DNA of 64,000 nt from assembly GCA_943736015.1 (NCBI GenBank), contig OX031070.1, positions 21,349,673 through 21,413,672 on the forward strand. The letters run 5' to 3'. The notes beneath the pieces were generated by a model that was given only the letters and a program-made list of their open reading frames with translations, was not told where the DNA came from and did no database searches. Shown here piece after piece: positions 21,686 to 32,176 of this stretch. The stretch comes from Tridacna crocea. Taxonomy: Eukaryota; Mollusca; Bivalvia; Cardiida; Cardiidae. The position numbers were made by a program, and so were the translations under genes. The stretch's first letter is position 1, and each line of letters begins with the position of its first letter.

Positions 21686-24224
21686 AATTGCATTGGCAAG
21701 TTTCACAACCTCTTGTGTCCCGTTTTCGGCCGTATTTACAGGAGCCTGTACAAAGGACGTCTGGACATGTGACCTCGTTAGTTTGGGCTGTTACTGATGA
21801 ACTGGTACCAACAGTCGATGTAGAAACTGGTTGTTTGGTTTGACTTTCTTCTGTTGTCTGTGCATTGTATTCCCTTGCTAGTGCACTCATCGTGGTAGAT
21901 ATTTTGGTTGCAGTAGGGTCTGATTTTGTCGAAATCATACTGTCACCTGACAATTTTGACATTTCTGCAGATGCAGTTTGTGTTATTTTATCATTTGTTA
22001 TTTCCTCGGCCAAGGAAGCCATATTTGTTGTTTCTTCGGCAGTAGTCATTGTTGCTACAACGTTATCTTGGGCAGGTTTCGGATCTGCTTTAGCTTCAGT
22101 GACAGTATCGACCGTCACCTTGGCTTCCGCTGCATCAGGTTGATTGATTGGCACTGTTTGCGCTAACTCCGTTGTACCAGATGTCGTTGGTTTGATCACA
22201 TTCAAAGTAGTTTTACTTTTTGGTGTTGTGTTTTTTTCTGTTATTGCCAAGGCATCGGTTGTCAACGCCGTAGTTGTTGTAATGAAGGTACCAGCTTGCT
22301 TATTGGTACCATTCTCATTAGATTTAAAAACAATAACACCGTCATTTGTACTCTTGTCAACAATGTTCGTGACAGTTGGTGCAATAGTGCCTTGTGTGCT
22401 GTTAAATCCCACGGTTGTAACATCAGAAGCAGTAACAGCATCGGTCGATAACGTTACGGCTGAACTTTCTGATGCTGTGGTTTGACCAGGAGTAGCTTCG
22501 GCGGATGGTGACGAAACATATTGTTTTGATGCTACAATCGAATTCATGGTGGATGATGTCATTGCTGGGGATGGGACGAGTTCTTTGACTTTTTCTGTAA
22601 CCTCTAATGACTGACCGTTGGTCACAGGTTCGTTTGGGCTACTTTCAACAGCAACAACAGATCCAGATTCAGGTAACTGTATATTATTTGTTGGTACAAT
22701 AAATGATGCTCTTGCACTTGTAATTGTTTCACTGGGTGTATTTTCTGCGGTTGAGAGTGTATTACTCTGTCCTGGATCTGACAGTTTGTTTTTCTGGGTA
22801 CTTGAATCAATTTGTGAAGGCTCTACGATAATGTCTACTGCTGGCATGTTTGCTTCAGCAGGTATTACAACATTCGTTTCAACAGCCGGCACATCAGTCG
22901 GGTCTGTGAGGATAACATTTTTCCTGGTTACTGAAGATTTCTGGTCAGCTGCCGGACTGTTTTGCTTAACAATTGGTGCTGTTTTAACTGAGTTAATGAG
23001 ATTAGCAACCCTCCTTGCATCTCGCGCTGCATCTTTTACGGCATGACATGACACAAATCCTGAAATAGACACCAGTAGGGCCCGTTTTCCTAACCATTCC
23101 TAAGAACGTTCTTTGTTTTATTCTCCAGAATTTTCTATATTTGAAAGTAACACAACTTCTGGTTGGCCATACCAAACAGTTTAGCCAATCAGAAGTTTTA
23201 TTACTTTAAAACTTTTCTTGGAAAATGAGACTAAGAATATTTTCAAGAATGGTTGGGGAATACAGACCCAAGGCTCTGAAATGAAAGATCTTACTGAAAA
23301 AAATATCGCTTTCAAACTTTGGCGTGGCTCAACTGAGTTCGGCATAAAACGTCTAAGTTATATAAATGAGCCACGGTCTGGCAAAAGTGGGCTTTATACA
23401 TCTCCGTGATGCCTTATACCAAGCAAGTTATCATCTTATTATGGATCCGTAAAGTCCTTTTTCTCTTACAATCGACCCGAGTCTGTATACACCGACCATT
23501 CTTGAGAATATTCTGTGTCTTATTCTTCAGAATTTTGTCAAAGTGAAAGTAATACAATTTCTGATTGGCTAAACCAAATGGTTTAGCCAATCAGACGTTC
23601 TGTTACTTTCACAGTTAAAAAATCTTGAAGAGTATGACAAAGAATGTTCTTAAGAATGGCAGGTGAATACAGACCCATTTAATAATATTTGAACAAAATA
23701 GTATTTAATCCAAGCTACATCTATATTTATTTGATTCATGGGAAAAAAAATCAGAATATTGCATTTCGTAAGATTTCGGAAAATCTCGGTGTCTCCCTTT
23801 AAACTCTTGTCCAACATTTATCTGTTTTCACAACCCTGTAGATTAATGCGTTTGAAAATATTCTTTAAAAAAAAGGGGGGGGGGGGGGAAATACTGATAA
23901 TTAGGAAATTCTCATTTTTCCACTATGTTTTCTACGTTTTCAAAGACAAATTCTATCATTTGAGACACACCTGATCTGTTGTCTGCTAAAGTCTTCTGTT
24001 TAGATCAGTCAAGAATTTGTTATCCGTTAAATAGTTAATTAAAATCATATTTATCTCACATATATTATTTTCATTTAAAAATCATCATAATCTTCATCAT
24101 CATCATTATCATCAACAACAACTACAACGACTATCGTCATCCCTATCAAAGAATTGTAAGCATGATCAAATTTACCGGAGAAAATAAAGCCCGTTATCAA
24201 CAGAGAAATTCCGTAATGCACCAT
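21686..24224 (-). CDS. Secreted Ser/Thr-rich protein with antistasin-like motif, 3' incomplete
   Basis: Exon 1 (24176-24224) encodes MVHYGISLLITGFIFS and ends at a G|GTAAAT donor. Exon 2 (21686-23059) starts after TCTATTTCAG and continues in frame as GFVSCHAVKD. The hydrophobic start with this junction is a typical signal peptide, so secretion is likely. Exon 2 gives about 458 residues, very rich in Ser, Thr, Val and Ala with few aromatics, so a mucin-like, O-glycosylated stretch is likely. It ends in CPDVLCTGSCKYG followed by GCETCQC, the spacing of antistasin-family protease-inhibitor domains. It stops at a strong T|GTAAGTAT donor in phase 1. The following exon must start by completing a Cys codon and was not found. 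Intron 1 (about 1.1 kb) holds two palindromic MITEs. The function as an inhibitor, matrix or shell-related protein is inference. Confidence 0.8.
23084..23270. mobile_element. Palindromic MITE with AGCCAATCAGAAG core
   Basis: Inverted ends TAACCATTCCTAAGAACGTTC and AAGAATGGTTGG, with inner arms GAAAGTAACACAACTTCTGG against CAGAAGTTTTATTACTTT. It lies in intron 1 of the antistasin-like gene. Confidence 0.8.
23470..23685. mobile_element. Palindromic MITE with AGCCAATCAGAAG core
   Basis: Second copy, ends GAGTCTGTATACACC and TGAATACAGACCC, with a centre AACCAAATGGTTTAGCC. A third, interrupted copy lies at 46812-47250. Confidence 0.85.
23840..24040 (+). mobile_element. TTAA-hairpin MITE, strongly diverged
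   Basis: It retains ATTTTTCCACTATGTTTTCTACG, GTTGTCTGCTAAAG and a terminal GTTAA. A homopolymer G tract of about 14 bases replaces part of the first hairpin arm. Confidence 0.6.
24067..24140. repeat. TCA/ACA trinucleotide microsatellite
   Basis: Imperfect ATC/TCA repeats pass into CAACAACAACTAC. They sit just downstream of the signal-peptide exon, inside its intron. Confidence 0.75.
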
Positions 24225-24527
24225 TTCGACCAGCTGTACCGTTCCGTCGAACTACATGAAGTCGGATGACCAGCACGAAAACAAATGCGGAGCTGAGCGG
24301 TCAAGTTTAATAAATAACTATTGTATTTTATACATGTTTGCTTCGAACAAAACCACAAGGATGACCTTCGTAATTTATTAATTACTCGCTCACCCTTTGA
24401 CCAGGCCGGTTGACGTTATTGTTAAGTTGAAAGACGTAAATATATCTCAATGTATTTCCTGATAAATACAAGAACAGGGCGAAACAGGCCATTATAGTAG
24501 TGTATAGTTGAAAAACTTATTTTTCTG

Positions 24528-24757
24528 TTAACCCTTTCCCAAATGGCAAACTTTTGGAGTAGACCAAATTGAAAGCATTTGCAGAGGACAATTCAACTCT
24601 TGCTGAAAAGATGATTTCTGTCTATGATAGGGTAGAAAAAATTGTGGGAAAAGCAGAAAATGTTGGTTACCAGCATTTTCTCCTTTTCCCCACAATGTTT
24701 TCAAAAGGCTACTATTCCAGACCAGTAAAAACCAGGGATTGTTTGGGAAACGGTTAA
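24528..24757 (-). mobile_element. TTAA-hairpin MITE, subfamily C
   Basis: Both TTAA ends, CCCTTTCCC and GGGAAACGG termini and a clear hairpin. Confidence 0.88.
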
Positions 24758-24949
24758 ACCGAGGACAGAAGTGATCAGACCGTGCTTTTCATTTCCGTCC
24801 AAGTATGGCTTGTATTTCCCTAGAATATTGGGAACAGTTCACCATTTCATCGCTACAGGCGGAAACATAAGATTGTATGGGCGGTAAATATCAAGATCAG
24901 ATTGCACAGAACGTGCAGTCTGATCTTGCATATATACTGCCTAATTGTT

Positions 24950-25177
24950 TTAACCCATTACCACACAATCCCTACTTTTGACGACCCTGTGAAAGAAACC
25001 TTTAGAAAACATTGTGGGAAAAGGAGAAAATGCTGGTAACCAGCATTTTCTCTTTTCCCACAATGTTTTCTACCCTTCACAAAACAAATTTCAAATTTTC
25101 AGTCACTTTTATTTTGTCGTTTGCAAATACTTTCGATTTGGACAAACCTAAAATATTGTCGTTTGGTAAAGGGTTAA
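24950..25177 (+). mobile_element. TTAA-hairpin MITE, subfamily A
   Basis: 228 bp, both TTAA ends. A palindrome of the AAGATCAGATTGCAC type (24892-24940) directly precedes it. Confidence 0.9.
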
Positions 25178-25199
25178 AAGCAAGCCTATACAGGACAGA

Positions 25200-25300
25200 A
25201 ATTTGTCTCAGGGGTTGGTGGTATCAGATCCAGATTTCCTGATTACAAATCCCAATGCTTTGACCACTGAGCTATAGAGATTCCGACTCATTAGCAGAAG
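25200..25300 (-). mobile_element. tRNA-like SINE head
   Basis: On the minus strand it reads TATAGCTCAGTGGTCAAAGC (A box) and then TGGATCTGATACC (degenerate B box). No acceptor-stem pairing is convincing, so it is a SINE or tRNA-pseudogene fragment and not a working tRNA. Confidence 0.55.
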
Positions 25301-25378
25301 CTAAGGGGTCACATGGTATAAAGGTAAACAAATAAAGAAAAAATAAAGCGGTCAGCGTGTTTATTACTCAAGAAATCG

Positions 25379-25813
25379 TTAACTCTTTCGACGTCAAATA
25401 CATAAATTCGACTTTTGTCGACCGCTGAAAATATAACCCACTGAAACATAGAAATCAATTTTATATAAAAGCTTGACTAACTAAGCGGACAGTGTAGAGT
25501 CAAGATCAGACTGCACGATCTTTGCAATCTGATCTTGATTTATGCTGTCCGCAAAACAAAGTCTCTGTTTTTGCCTTTGACTACTGAAGACTTCAGATCT
25601 TTCAGAGCTTAGGAGCCCTATTTAAACTTGCCCTCTTTCGATGGCCGAAAATATAGTCCACCAAAATGCAGAGAGACTCTTTCCGACCTATAGAATTATT
25701 CAACAAGCAGACAGTATACATCTAAGATCAGACTGTTCGTTTTGTGGAGTCTGATCTTAATCTATTGCGGCCGCGAAAGCCTCTGTTTAAGCGTGCAGAG
25801 CTGAAAGGGTCAA
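25379..25813. mobile_element. Two tandem TTAA elements with AAGATCAGACTGC palindromes
   Basis: The start TTAACTCTTTCGACG is matched by a GCTGAAAGGGTCAA end. Each half holds an inverted repeat AAGATCAGACTGCAC / GCAATCTGATCTTGAT (about 25505 and 25730). Related copies lie at 28605 and 61633. Confidence 0.7.
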
Positions 25814-26434
25814 GACGCAGACTAGGGTCTGTGTTCGATTGTCATTAACCCTTGGACCTCGATAATCGTAGAAAATAATCAGCAGGCTGCACACAGGTTA
25901 ATTCTGAACCTTGGCATTCACCTTCCGTTAACCGAGTGAGAGCAGATTATATATAAACACATTTTCACTTGTATAAGAACTGTAATGTCGCTCTCGAAAT
26001 AAAATGGATCAAGTTGTATGGTGTTTTCCGGCGGCACCAGTAATTTCTGTGGACAAGATCAAGATCAGACGTAAAGCATGGAACGTCTTATGTGATACTG
26101 GATTAAAATGAACTGAAACTACGGCTGTGTAGTGTTTTTTACTTTTTTTCAAATCACTGTGTACGTCGAATTCATCTACTATATGGCCAAAGAGTAAACC
26201 CCTTGTCCATGACAAACATTATAGGTAGATCTTGAGGACTGATTATATAATGACCAGGCCACACTGTACAAAGCATGCAGTCCTATTTTACACCGACTGC
26301 CACTAAATTATAAAATGTGACAAACACTTTTCTTTTTTCTCAGTCTACTTTCTAAGATCTCGAAAACGGACAAACTGCCGATTTCTCGGTGAAAGTATTG
26401 GTCCTATGACTGCCATTATAAGAAGAAACGCACA

Positions 26435-26651
26435 TTAACCCTTTACCAAACGACAAAATTCTGCACTGGTCCAAACTGAAAGCACTTGCAGACGACAAAA
26501 TAAACGTAGCCCAAAAACTGATACTTTTTTCCAACACTACCCGGGGTAGAAAAAATTGTGGGAAAAAGGAGAAAATGCTGGTTACCAGCATTTTTTCCTT
26601 TTCCCACAATGTTTTCATGAGGCTTCTATCTCAAGGTCGTAAAGGGCTTAA
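26435..26651 (-). mobile_element. TTAA-hairpin MITE, subfamily A-like
   Basis: TTAACCCTTTACC start, hairpin at about 26550-26610, shortened right arm ending AAAGGGCTTAA. Confidence 0.85.
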
Positions 26652-27329
26652 ATTTTTCAGATAAAAAAAAAACCTAATTATTCTATGCCATTTCTGGCTA
26701 GTAGGCCTACATCTACTGGTATTAACGTAGTAGACCCCAAATAGAAAACAGCTGTTTTTCCACTATAATATTATCAGGACTACAAAATTTGCTATGATTC
26801 AAAAAGAGTGTTATTGTACTGCTTTAACCAAGCAACTTTTTCATTTTTATCTTTTCTAGAATTATCATTTATAAATCTAAAACCGCTATATTTTGATTAC
26901 AAAGACAGTAATTACCTTCCTTTTCTGGAAACTATAAAAGCATCTTCAAATAATTTCAAGATAGGCATAAAGAAATTTCTGCTTAGTTAAAAATGTGCAA
27001 AAGTATTACACCTATGTAAATCTGTGTTTATCAACTATCAAGAAAACTTTATGCAATGCAGCACCAGAGGTATTAGGGGTCTACTACCTTAAAGTCGACA
27101 AGACCAAGGGCCAAATTGCATGTTGTGGGTAGTCTGGTGTTAAATAATCATCACCAAACAATGTAACAAGTAGACTAAGGGTAACACAGTTAATGATGAC
27201 CTAGCCTCCCACATGTCTAACTTTCACCTTTAATACAATGACTTTTTTGTTATCTGTTCTCGGAAAGAGTATTTAGCGAATAACAAAAAATGTGAATCAT
27301 CTTTCACGCTACTAAGGAATTATACATTA

Positions 27330-28008
27330 TTTAATTAATTTCCTGACGAAAAAAAAAACTCTATTCTGACCAATATTGAAAGCATTTGCTGACGACAAAA
27401 TCAATGTGACTGAAAAAAATTAAACTTGGTTTGGGAAGGGTTGAAAACATTGTGGGAAAAGGAGAAAATGCTGGTTACCAGGACAGGCCCGTCGGAAGGA
27501 AATTTCATTTGGTCCGGCCAGTATGGCGGGCGACGAAATCGTCAAGCCATGCTTTGGGGGGGGGGGGGGTTCTTTAGAAAAGAAGCCTTTAGAAAACATT
27601 GTAGGAAAAGGAGAAAACGCTGGTAACCAACATTTTCTCCTCCCCCCACAATGTTTTCTACCCTTCACAAAACAAATTTCAGATTTTCAGACACTTTTAT
27701 TTTGTCGTCTGCAAATGCTTACAAATTGGACCAGTCTAAAATATTGTCGTTTGGTAATGGGATAAGCCATGCTAGGGGGGTCCGAGGGCATGCTCCCCCG
27801 GAAAATTTTTTGAAAATAAGACGCTCTCTGGTGCATCCTGGCGCATTTTTTGAGGTTTATATTGCGCATTTTTTTTTTCGAAAATTGGTCTGGCCATTTT
27901 TTCATTTTCGGCCGAAAATTTGGTCCGGCCATGGCCGGACCGGCCGGACCGCTTCCGACGGCCTTGCTCAGGATAGTCAAAAATCGGGATTGGGTGGTAA
28001 TGGGTTAA
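27330..28008. mobile_element. Triple nest: MITE in GC-rich element in MITE
   Basis: The outer TTAA-hairpin MITE (left half to about 27480, right half from about 27970, ending in TTAA at 28005) is split in its hairpin by a GC-rich element. That element's ends GCCCGTCGGAAG and CTTCCGACGGCC are inverted repeats, and it has a GGTCCGGCCATGGCCGGACC palindrome inside. It is in turn split by a subfamily A MITE (about 27568-27765), flanked by AAGCCATGCT on both sides. The insertion order is therefore readable. Confidence 0.85.
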
Positions 28009-28019
28009 TCAAACACCTC

Positions 28020-28149
28020 GCATCTGGTAACCAGCATTTTCTTCTTTTCCCACAATCTTTTCTACTTTTCCATTGACGAAATCAAATTTGTTTTGTCTTC
28101 AGCAAATGCTTTCAAATTAGTCTACAATTTTGTCGTTTGGTAGAGTTAA
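28020..28149 (+). mobile_element. TTAA-hairpin MITE, right half only
   Basis: It begins inside the hairpin (CTGGTAACCAGCATTTTC) and continues to GGTAGAGTTAA. Confidence 0.75.
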
Positions 28150-28212
28150 AACCTTCATCACAAAGCAAGGTACAAAGGTACAGTAGTATTAAGATAATTT
28201 CAATGCATCATG

Positions 28213-28213
28213 T

Positions 28214-28242
<29 letters not shown>
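28213..28242. repeat. CT microsatellite
   Basis: Uninterrupted TC dinucleotide run. Confidence 0.9.
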
Positions 28243-28244
<2 letters not shown>

Positions 28245-28604
28245 TCTTCTTTCACCTTGGTACAGAATATACCTTATTTTCTTGTGGCCAGTTATCTTTG
28301 GTCACTTATATGTTAAACAAGAAAAAACAACAGTTAGAAGAGAACGATATTTTTTTATATCTATTTTGTATAGTCTTCTCTTTAACAAGAAGTCATAAAT
28401 CCATCATGATCAACAGTGACCTTTCAACTACATGGCTTGGTTGTCAAACTTGACCGTTTACTATTAACTGGACACTCACCCATTACCTCCTAAAACAAAT
28501 TTCTGAGATTGAAACATGTTTTGAAATACATGGCGAAAACTCTCTGGCTGTACAAACTGTTGGTTATGAAAGTGCAGTTTGATCATGATTTAAGCAAAGG
28601 CGAC

Positions 28605-28822
28605 TTAACTCCATCCAGATATGAAAACCTGATCTTTGTACGACTGAATATACTCATACAAAACTAAAGAAGAATCTCAGGTACAGGCTGGACTGAAGAA
28701 AAGCAACACAGTCTGTGTAGATCCAAGATCAAATTGCTCATTCTTTGCAGTCTGTTCTTGATCTATGCCTTTCTACAGAAGCCAGTTTTCGCGTAGGGCA
28801 CTTAGAGGCTGAACCCTCTAAC
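28605..28822. mobile_element. TTAA element with AAGATCAAATTGC palindrome, diverged
   Basis: TTAACTCCATC start. Inverted AAGATCAAATTGC and GCAGTCTGTTCTTGATC at about 28723-28763. Same family as 25379. Confidence 0.55.
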
Positions 28823-29203
28823 AAACAATTCAGTGTTCTAACGACCCATAAAGTTAAATGAAAATACTGAAGAAAAATGAGAAAATAGTTGTAACCAGCA
28901 ATTTCTCCTTTCCAAACAATGCTTTCTACAATATGGACCCTATCTATTTCAATGTCTGCAAATGCTTTAAATTTGGACACGTTTATATTTTGCAAAGTTT
29001 TTTTCACTTGCCCAAATTGAAAGTATTTGCACATGACAGTTAAAAAGGCGACAAAAATGAAGGGACTTTTCTTGAAAGGGGAGAAAACATTGAGGGAAAA
29101 GATGAAAATGCTGGTTACCAGCATTTTCTTCTTTACCCATAATGTTGTCAAAGTCCTTCTTTTTCATGGCCTGTAAAACTTGTGATGGTGTGGTAAAGGG
29201 ATA
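28823..29203. mobile_element. Two diverged TTAA-hairpin MITEs, back to back
   Basis: Hairpin traces at about 28875-28925 and 29085-29145, with GTCTGCAAATGC at 28950 and GTAAAGGGATAA at the right end. The boundary between the two copies is blurred. Confidence 0.6.
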
Positions 29204-29484
29204 AATAGTGGTTTGGCTACTAAATATTTACCGACCTATATAATAACTTGTATGTTAAGATGATGTTGAAGACTTTTACGACCTATTTGTTGGCTTGTCC
29301 CAACTGAGTTTTATCATTTATGTCAGCAACATTTCGATACATAAAAGGAACATCAGAAGCCACATCTCACTAAACTCTTTACCAAACAACTGAATTTTGT
29401 TCTAATTAAAAAAAAAAAGAAACATGCATTTGACAAAATAAAGGTGAATCAAACGATGTAATTTGTCTTCAAATCGAAAAAAAA

Positions 29485-31004
29485 CTAGAAGGCCCTGAAG
29501 GGCCTGATATTGCTCTACTGGCAGAGATTTTGCTTTTATTCTAGTATACACTATGAATTCATGATGCAAAAAGAAAAAAAATACAATGATTAAAATCAGA
29601 AATGCCGACTTCAACAGATTAAATAAGAAATCAAAATTTTCAACTTGAAATGGCTTCTTTTCCCATACTGATTGTCGATATTTTTCAAAATTGATAGGGT
29701 TGGAGCTATTGATAAGATAAACAAACTCTGCAAGTTTCACAAAAATCTGATAACAAATGCAGACTTTATCACGTACACAAGAAATAAACAAGAAATGCAT
29801 ATTTTAATGCGTAAACAAGAATTGGTAATTTTTAACTTGAAATGGCTACTTTTCCCATACTGTTTGTTCGATTTATTTCAAAATTGATACTGTTGAAGCT
29901 TTTGGCGAGATAAACAAACCGTGCAAGTTTCACAAAAATCTAATAACAAATGCACATTTTATCCCGTAAACAAGAATTTGAAATTTTCAACTTGAAATGG
30001 CTACTTTTCCCATACTGTTGGTTGGATTTTTCTCAAAATAAATTGGGTTAAAGCTACTGATAAGATAAAAAAAACTGTGTGATTTTCATGAAAATCTGAC
30101 AAGAAAGACCGACTTTATTGTGTAAACATGAATTAGAAATTTTCAACTTGAGAGGGCTACTTTTCCCATACCGTTTGTTGGATTTTTTTTCAAAATCAAT
30201 AGGGCTGAAGCTATTGATGAGATAAACAATCTGTGCAAGTTTCACAAAAATCGTGCAACAAATACAGACTTTATCGCGTAAACAAGAATTAGGAATTTTC
30301 AACTTGAAATGGCTACTTTTCCCATACTGATTGTTGGATTTTTTGTTAAAATAGATAGGGTTGAAGCTATTGATGAGATAAACAAACTGTGCAAGTTTCA
30401 CAAAAAACTGTCCACAAATGCAGACTTTATCGCATAAACAAGAATTAGAAATTTTCAACTTGAAATGGCTACTTTTCCCATACTATTTGTTGGATTTTTC
30501 TCAATATCAATAAGGTTGAAGCTATTGCTGAGATAAACAAACTGTGCAAGTTTCACAAAAATCTGACCACAAATGCAGACTTTATCGCGTAAACAATAAT
30601 TAGAAATTTTCAACTTGAAATGGCTACTTTTCCCATACTATTTATTGGATTTTTCTCAATATCAATAGGGTTGAAGCTATTGATGAGATAAACAAACTGT
30701 GCAAGTTTCACGAAAATCTGACCACAAATGCAGACTTTATCGCGTAAACAAGAATTTGAAATTTTCAACTTGAAATGGCTACTTTTCTCATACTGTTTGT
30801 TGGATTTTTCTCAAAATCAATAGGGTTGAAGCCATTGATGAGGTAAACAAACTGTGCAAGTTTCATGAAAATCGGGCAATAGATACAGACTTTATCGTGT
30901 AAACAAGAAAAAGACTAACGGATGGACAGACGGACGGACAGACGGATGGACGACGGAAACCACGCCATGACATAAGCTCTGCTGGCTGAAAGCCAGTAGA
31001 GCTA
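29485..31004 (+). mobile_element. Helitron-associated element (HINE-like) with 155-bp core array
   Basis: The 5' end has a small hairpin, GGCCCTGAAGGGCC, and TGCTCTACTGGCAGAG. The interior is a tandem array. The 3' end has a GGACAGACGGACGG microsatellite and a terminal stem AGCTCTGCTGGCT / AGCCAGTAGAGCT. Non-coding with asymmetric ends and no target duplication, as known for Helentron-associated elements of bivalves. Confidence 0.8.
29640..30905 (+). repeat. Tandem array, about eight units of about 155 bp
   Basis: Each unit contains AACTTGAAATGGCTACTTTT, GTTGGATTTTT, GGTTGAAGCTATTGA, GAGATAAACAAACTGTGCAA and GACTTTATCGCGTAAAC. Units differ by scattered substitutions. The unit length recalls the BIV160-type bivalve satellite core (from memory). 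Confidence 0.88.
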
Positions 31005-31468
31005 AAAAAACATTGTGGGAAAAGGAGAAAATGCTGGTATCCGTTTTAAAATGCTACTTAATGGTCTCTATAACTCAAAATTGTGAGGTTAAGGGTAAAT
31101 CATGACTATCCTGGCCTCGCAAGTGCTAGACTGTGACTCCATAATGCCTTGCTTAAAGGGCAAATCCTAAGATTTTTTGACCATACTGTTTTTTTGCTCC
31201 AATCAGCTGCAAATGATGTTAGTAAACACGTGTCCATCAGTTTTCATAAATACCACTCTGTAACATGCCATAAATCACGCTCGAATTGTCACGCTGATAT
31301 ACGGCCCCAAAAATGGTGCATGGCTTACTTCCCCTGATTCGCTTATCTTCCGTACCTGTGTGACGTCATAGTCGCGTAAGCCTGTGTTTACAGTCAGTAG
31401 AAATAAGTAGGAACGCTGATGATTATACGCAGATATCTGAGTATTAACATAGAATTCAGCCGAAAAAA

Positions 31469-31831
31469 ATGGTAAATTGTGCAGCCTATGGCTTCAACGT
31501 CGAATCAGGAACACATAGAATTAATATGTTCAAATTTCCGAAGGAATTAAAAAGGAGGAAACTATGGATTCAACGTTTAAACCGGGGCCGGACAGTAACG
31601 GAGGATTTTGTGCCATCAGTTCATTCCAAATTGTGTTTGAAACACTTCGAGGACAGTCAGTTCTTAATAAGTCCAAAACTCGTAAAAGAAGTTGGTTATA
31701 GGAATATCAGGCTGCGATTAAAACCTGATGCTGTGCCGACATTGTTCGAAACTCGGAGTCGAAATAAGATAGGCCATAAGACAGACATTCCGCAATGGCA
31801 ATCTCCAAAAAGAAAAATAAACATAAGGTCG
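31469..31831 (+). CDS. THAP-domain exon of a Kolobok-like transposase, incomplete
   Basis: Starts at ATG 31469 in an AAAAAAATGG context. Residues 1-90 follow the THAP fold: MVNCAAYGF, then HRINMFKFPKELKRRKLW, SKLCLKHFED and LKPDAVPTLFE. THAP fingers use C2CH zinc ligands. The first Cys (4) and the later C..HF pair are present, but the position of the second Cys holds Phe9, so zinc binding may be impaired. After about 121 codons a possible donor (TCG|GTAATT) precedes a MITE. No catalytic domain follows, so this is a fossil exon rather than a working host gene, although domestication cannot be excluded. Confidence 0.75.
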
Positions 31832-31944
31832 GTAATTCCTTTAATTGTTTTTCGTAATATTTTATCCTTTTCTAGATCTACATTCTGGACAAAGTAGAAA
31901 TTGGTGCCGTTTTCTCCCTTTTTTTCCCTAAATGTTTTCAACAT

Positions 31945-32176
31945 TTAACCCTTTACCAAGAGACAAAATTTTAAAATGGTCCAAATTAAAAGCACTTGCA
32001 AACAAAGTAAACCTAACTGAAATACTAGTATTGAAATTTGTTTCCACCAGGATAGAAAACATTGTAGGATAAGAAGAAAATGCTGGTTACCAGCATTCTC
32101 TCCTTTTCGCACAATGTTTTAGAAAGGCTTCCATCTCAGGGTTGTAAAAACCAGGGATTGTTTGGTAAAGGGTTAA
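31945..32176 (-). mobile_element. TTAA-hairpin MITE, subfamily A-like
   Basis: Both TTAA ends and a central hairpin (about 32065-32115). Inserted just after the THAP exon. Confidence 0.88.

Larger units (their letters stand above)
29370..31100 (-). mobile_element. TTAA-hairpin MITE split by a Helitron-associated element
   Basis: The left arm (CTCTTTACCAAACAAC, then GACAAAATAAAGGTGA) is at 29371-29484. The hairpin resumes at ACATTGTGGGAAAAGGAG (31010) after the insertion. Confidence 0.75.

Noticed and set aside
21865-23046. Plus-strand frames opposite the antistasin-like exon
   Set aside because: Shadow frames produced by the Thr/Ser/Val-rich codons of the minus-strand exon, which has a signal peptide, splice sites and a Cys motif.
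25205-25295. Functional tRNA on the minus strand
   Set aside because: The B box is degenerate and no acceptor stem pairs; it fits a SINE head.
27420-28076. Open frames with repeated [17 protein letters not shown] peptides, also seen throughout the window
   Set aside because: They are translations of the MITE hairpin in different copies, not a protein family.
29402-30458. Open frames with repeated FVKLAQ.VYLINS peptides
   Set aside because: They are translations of the 155-bp tandem units.
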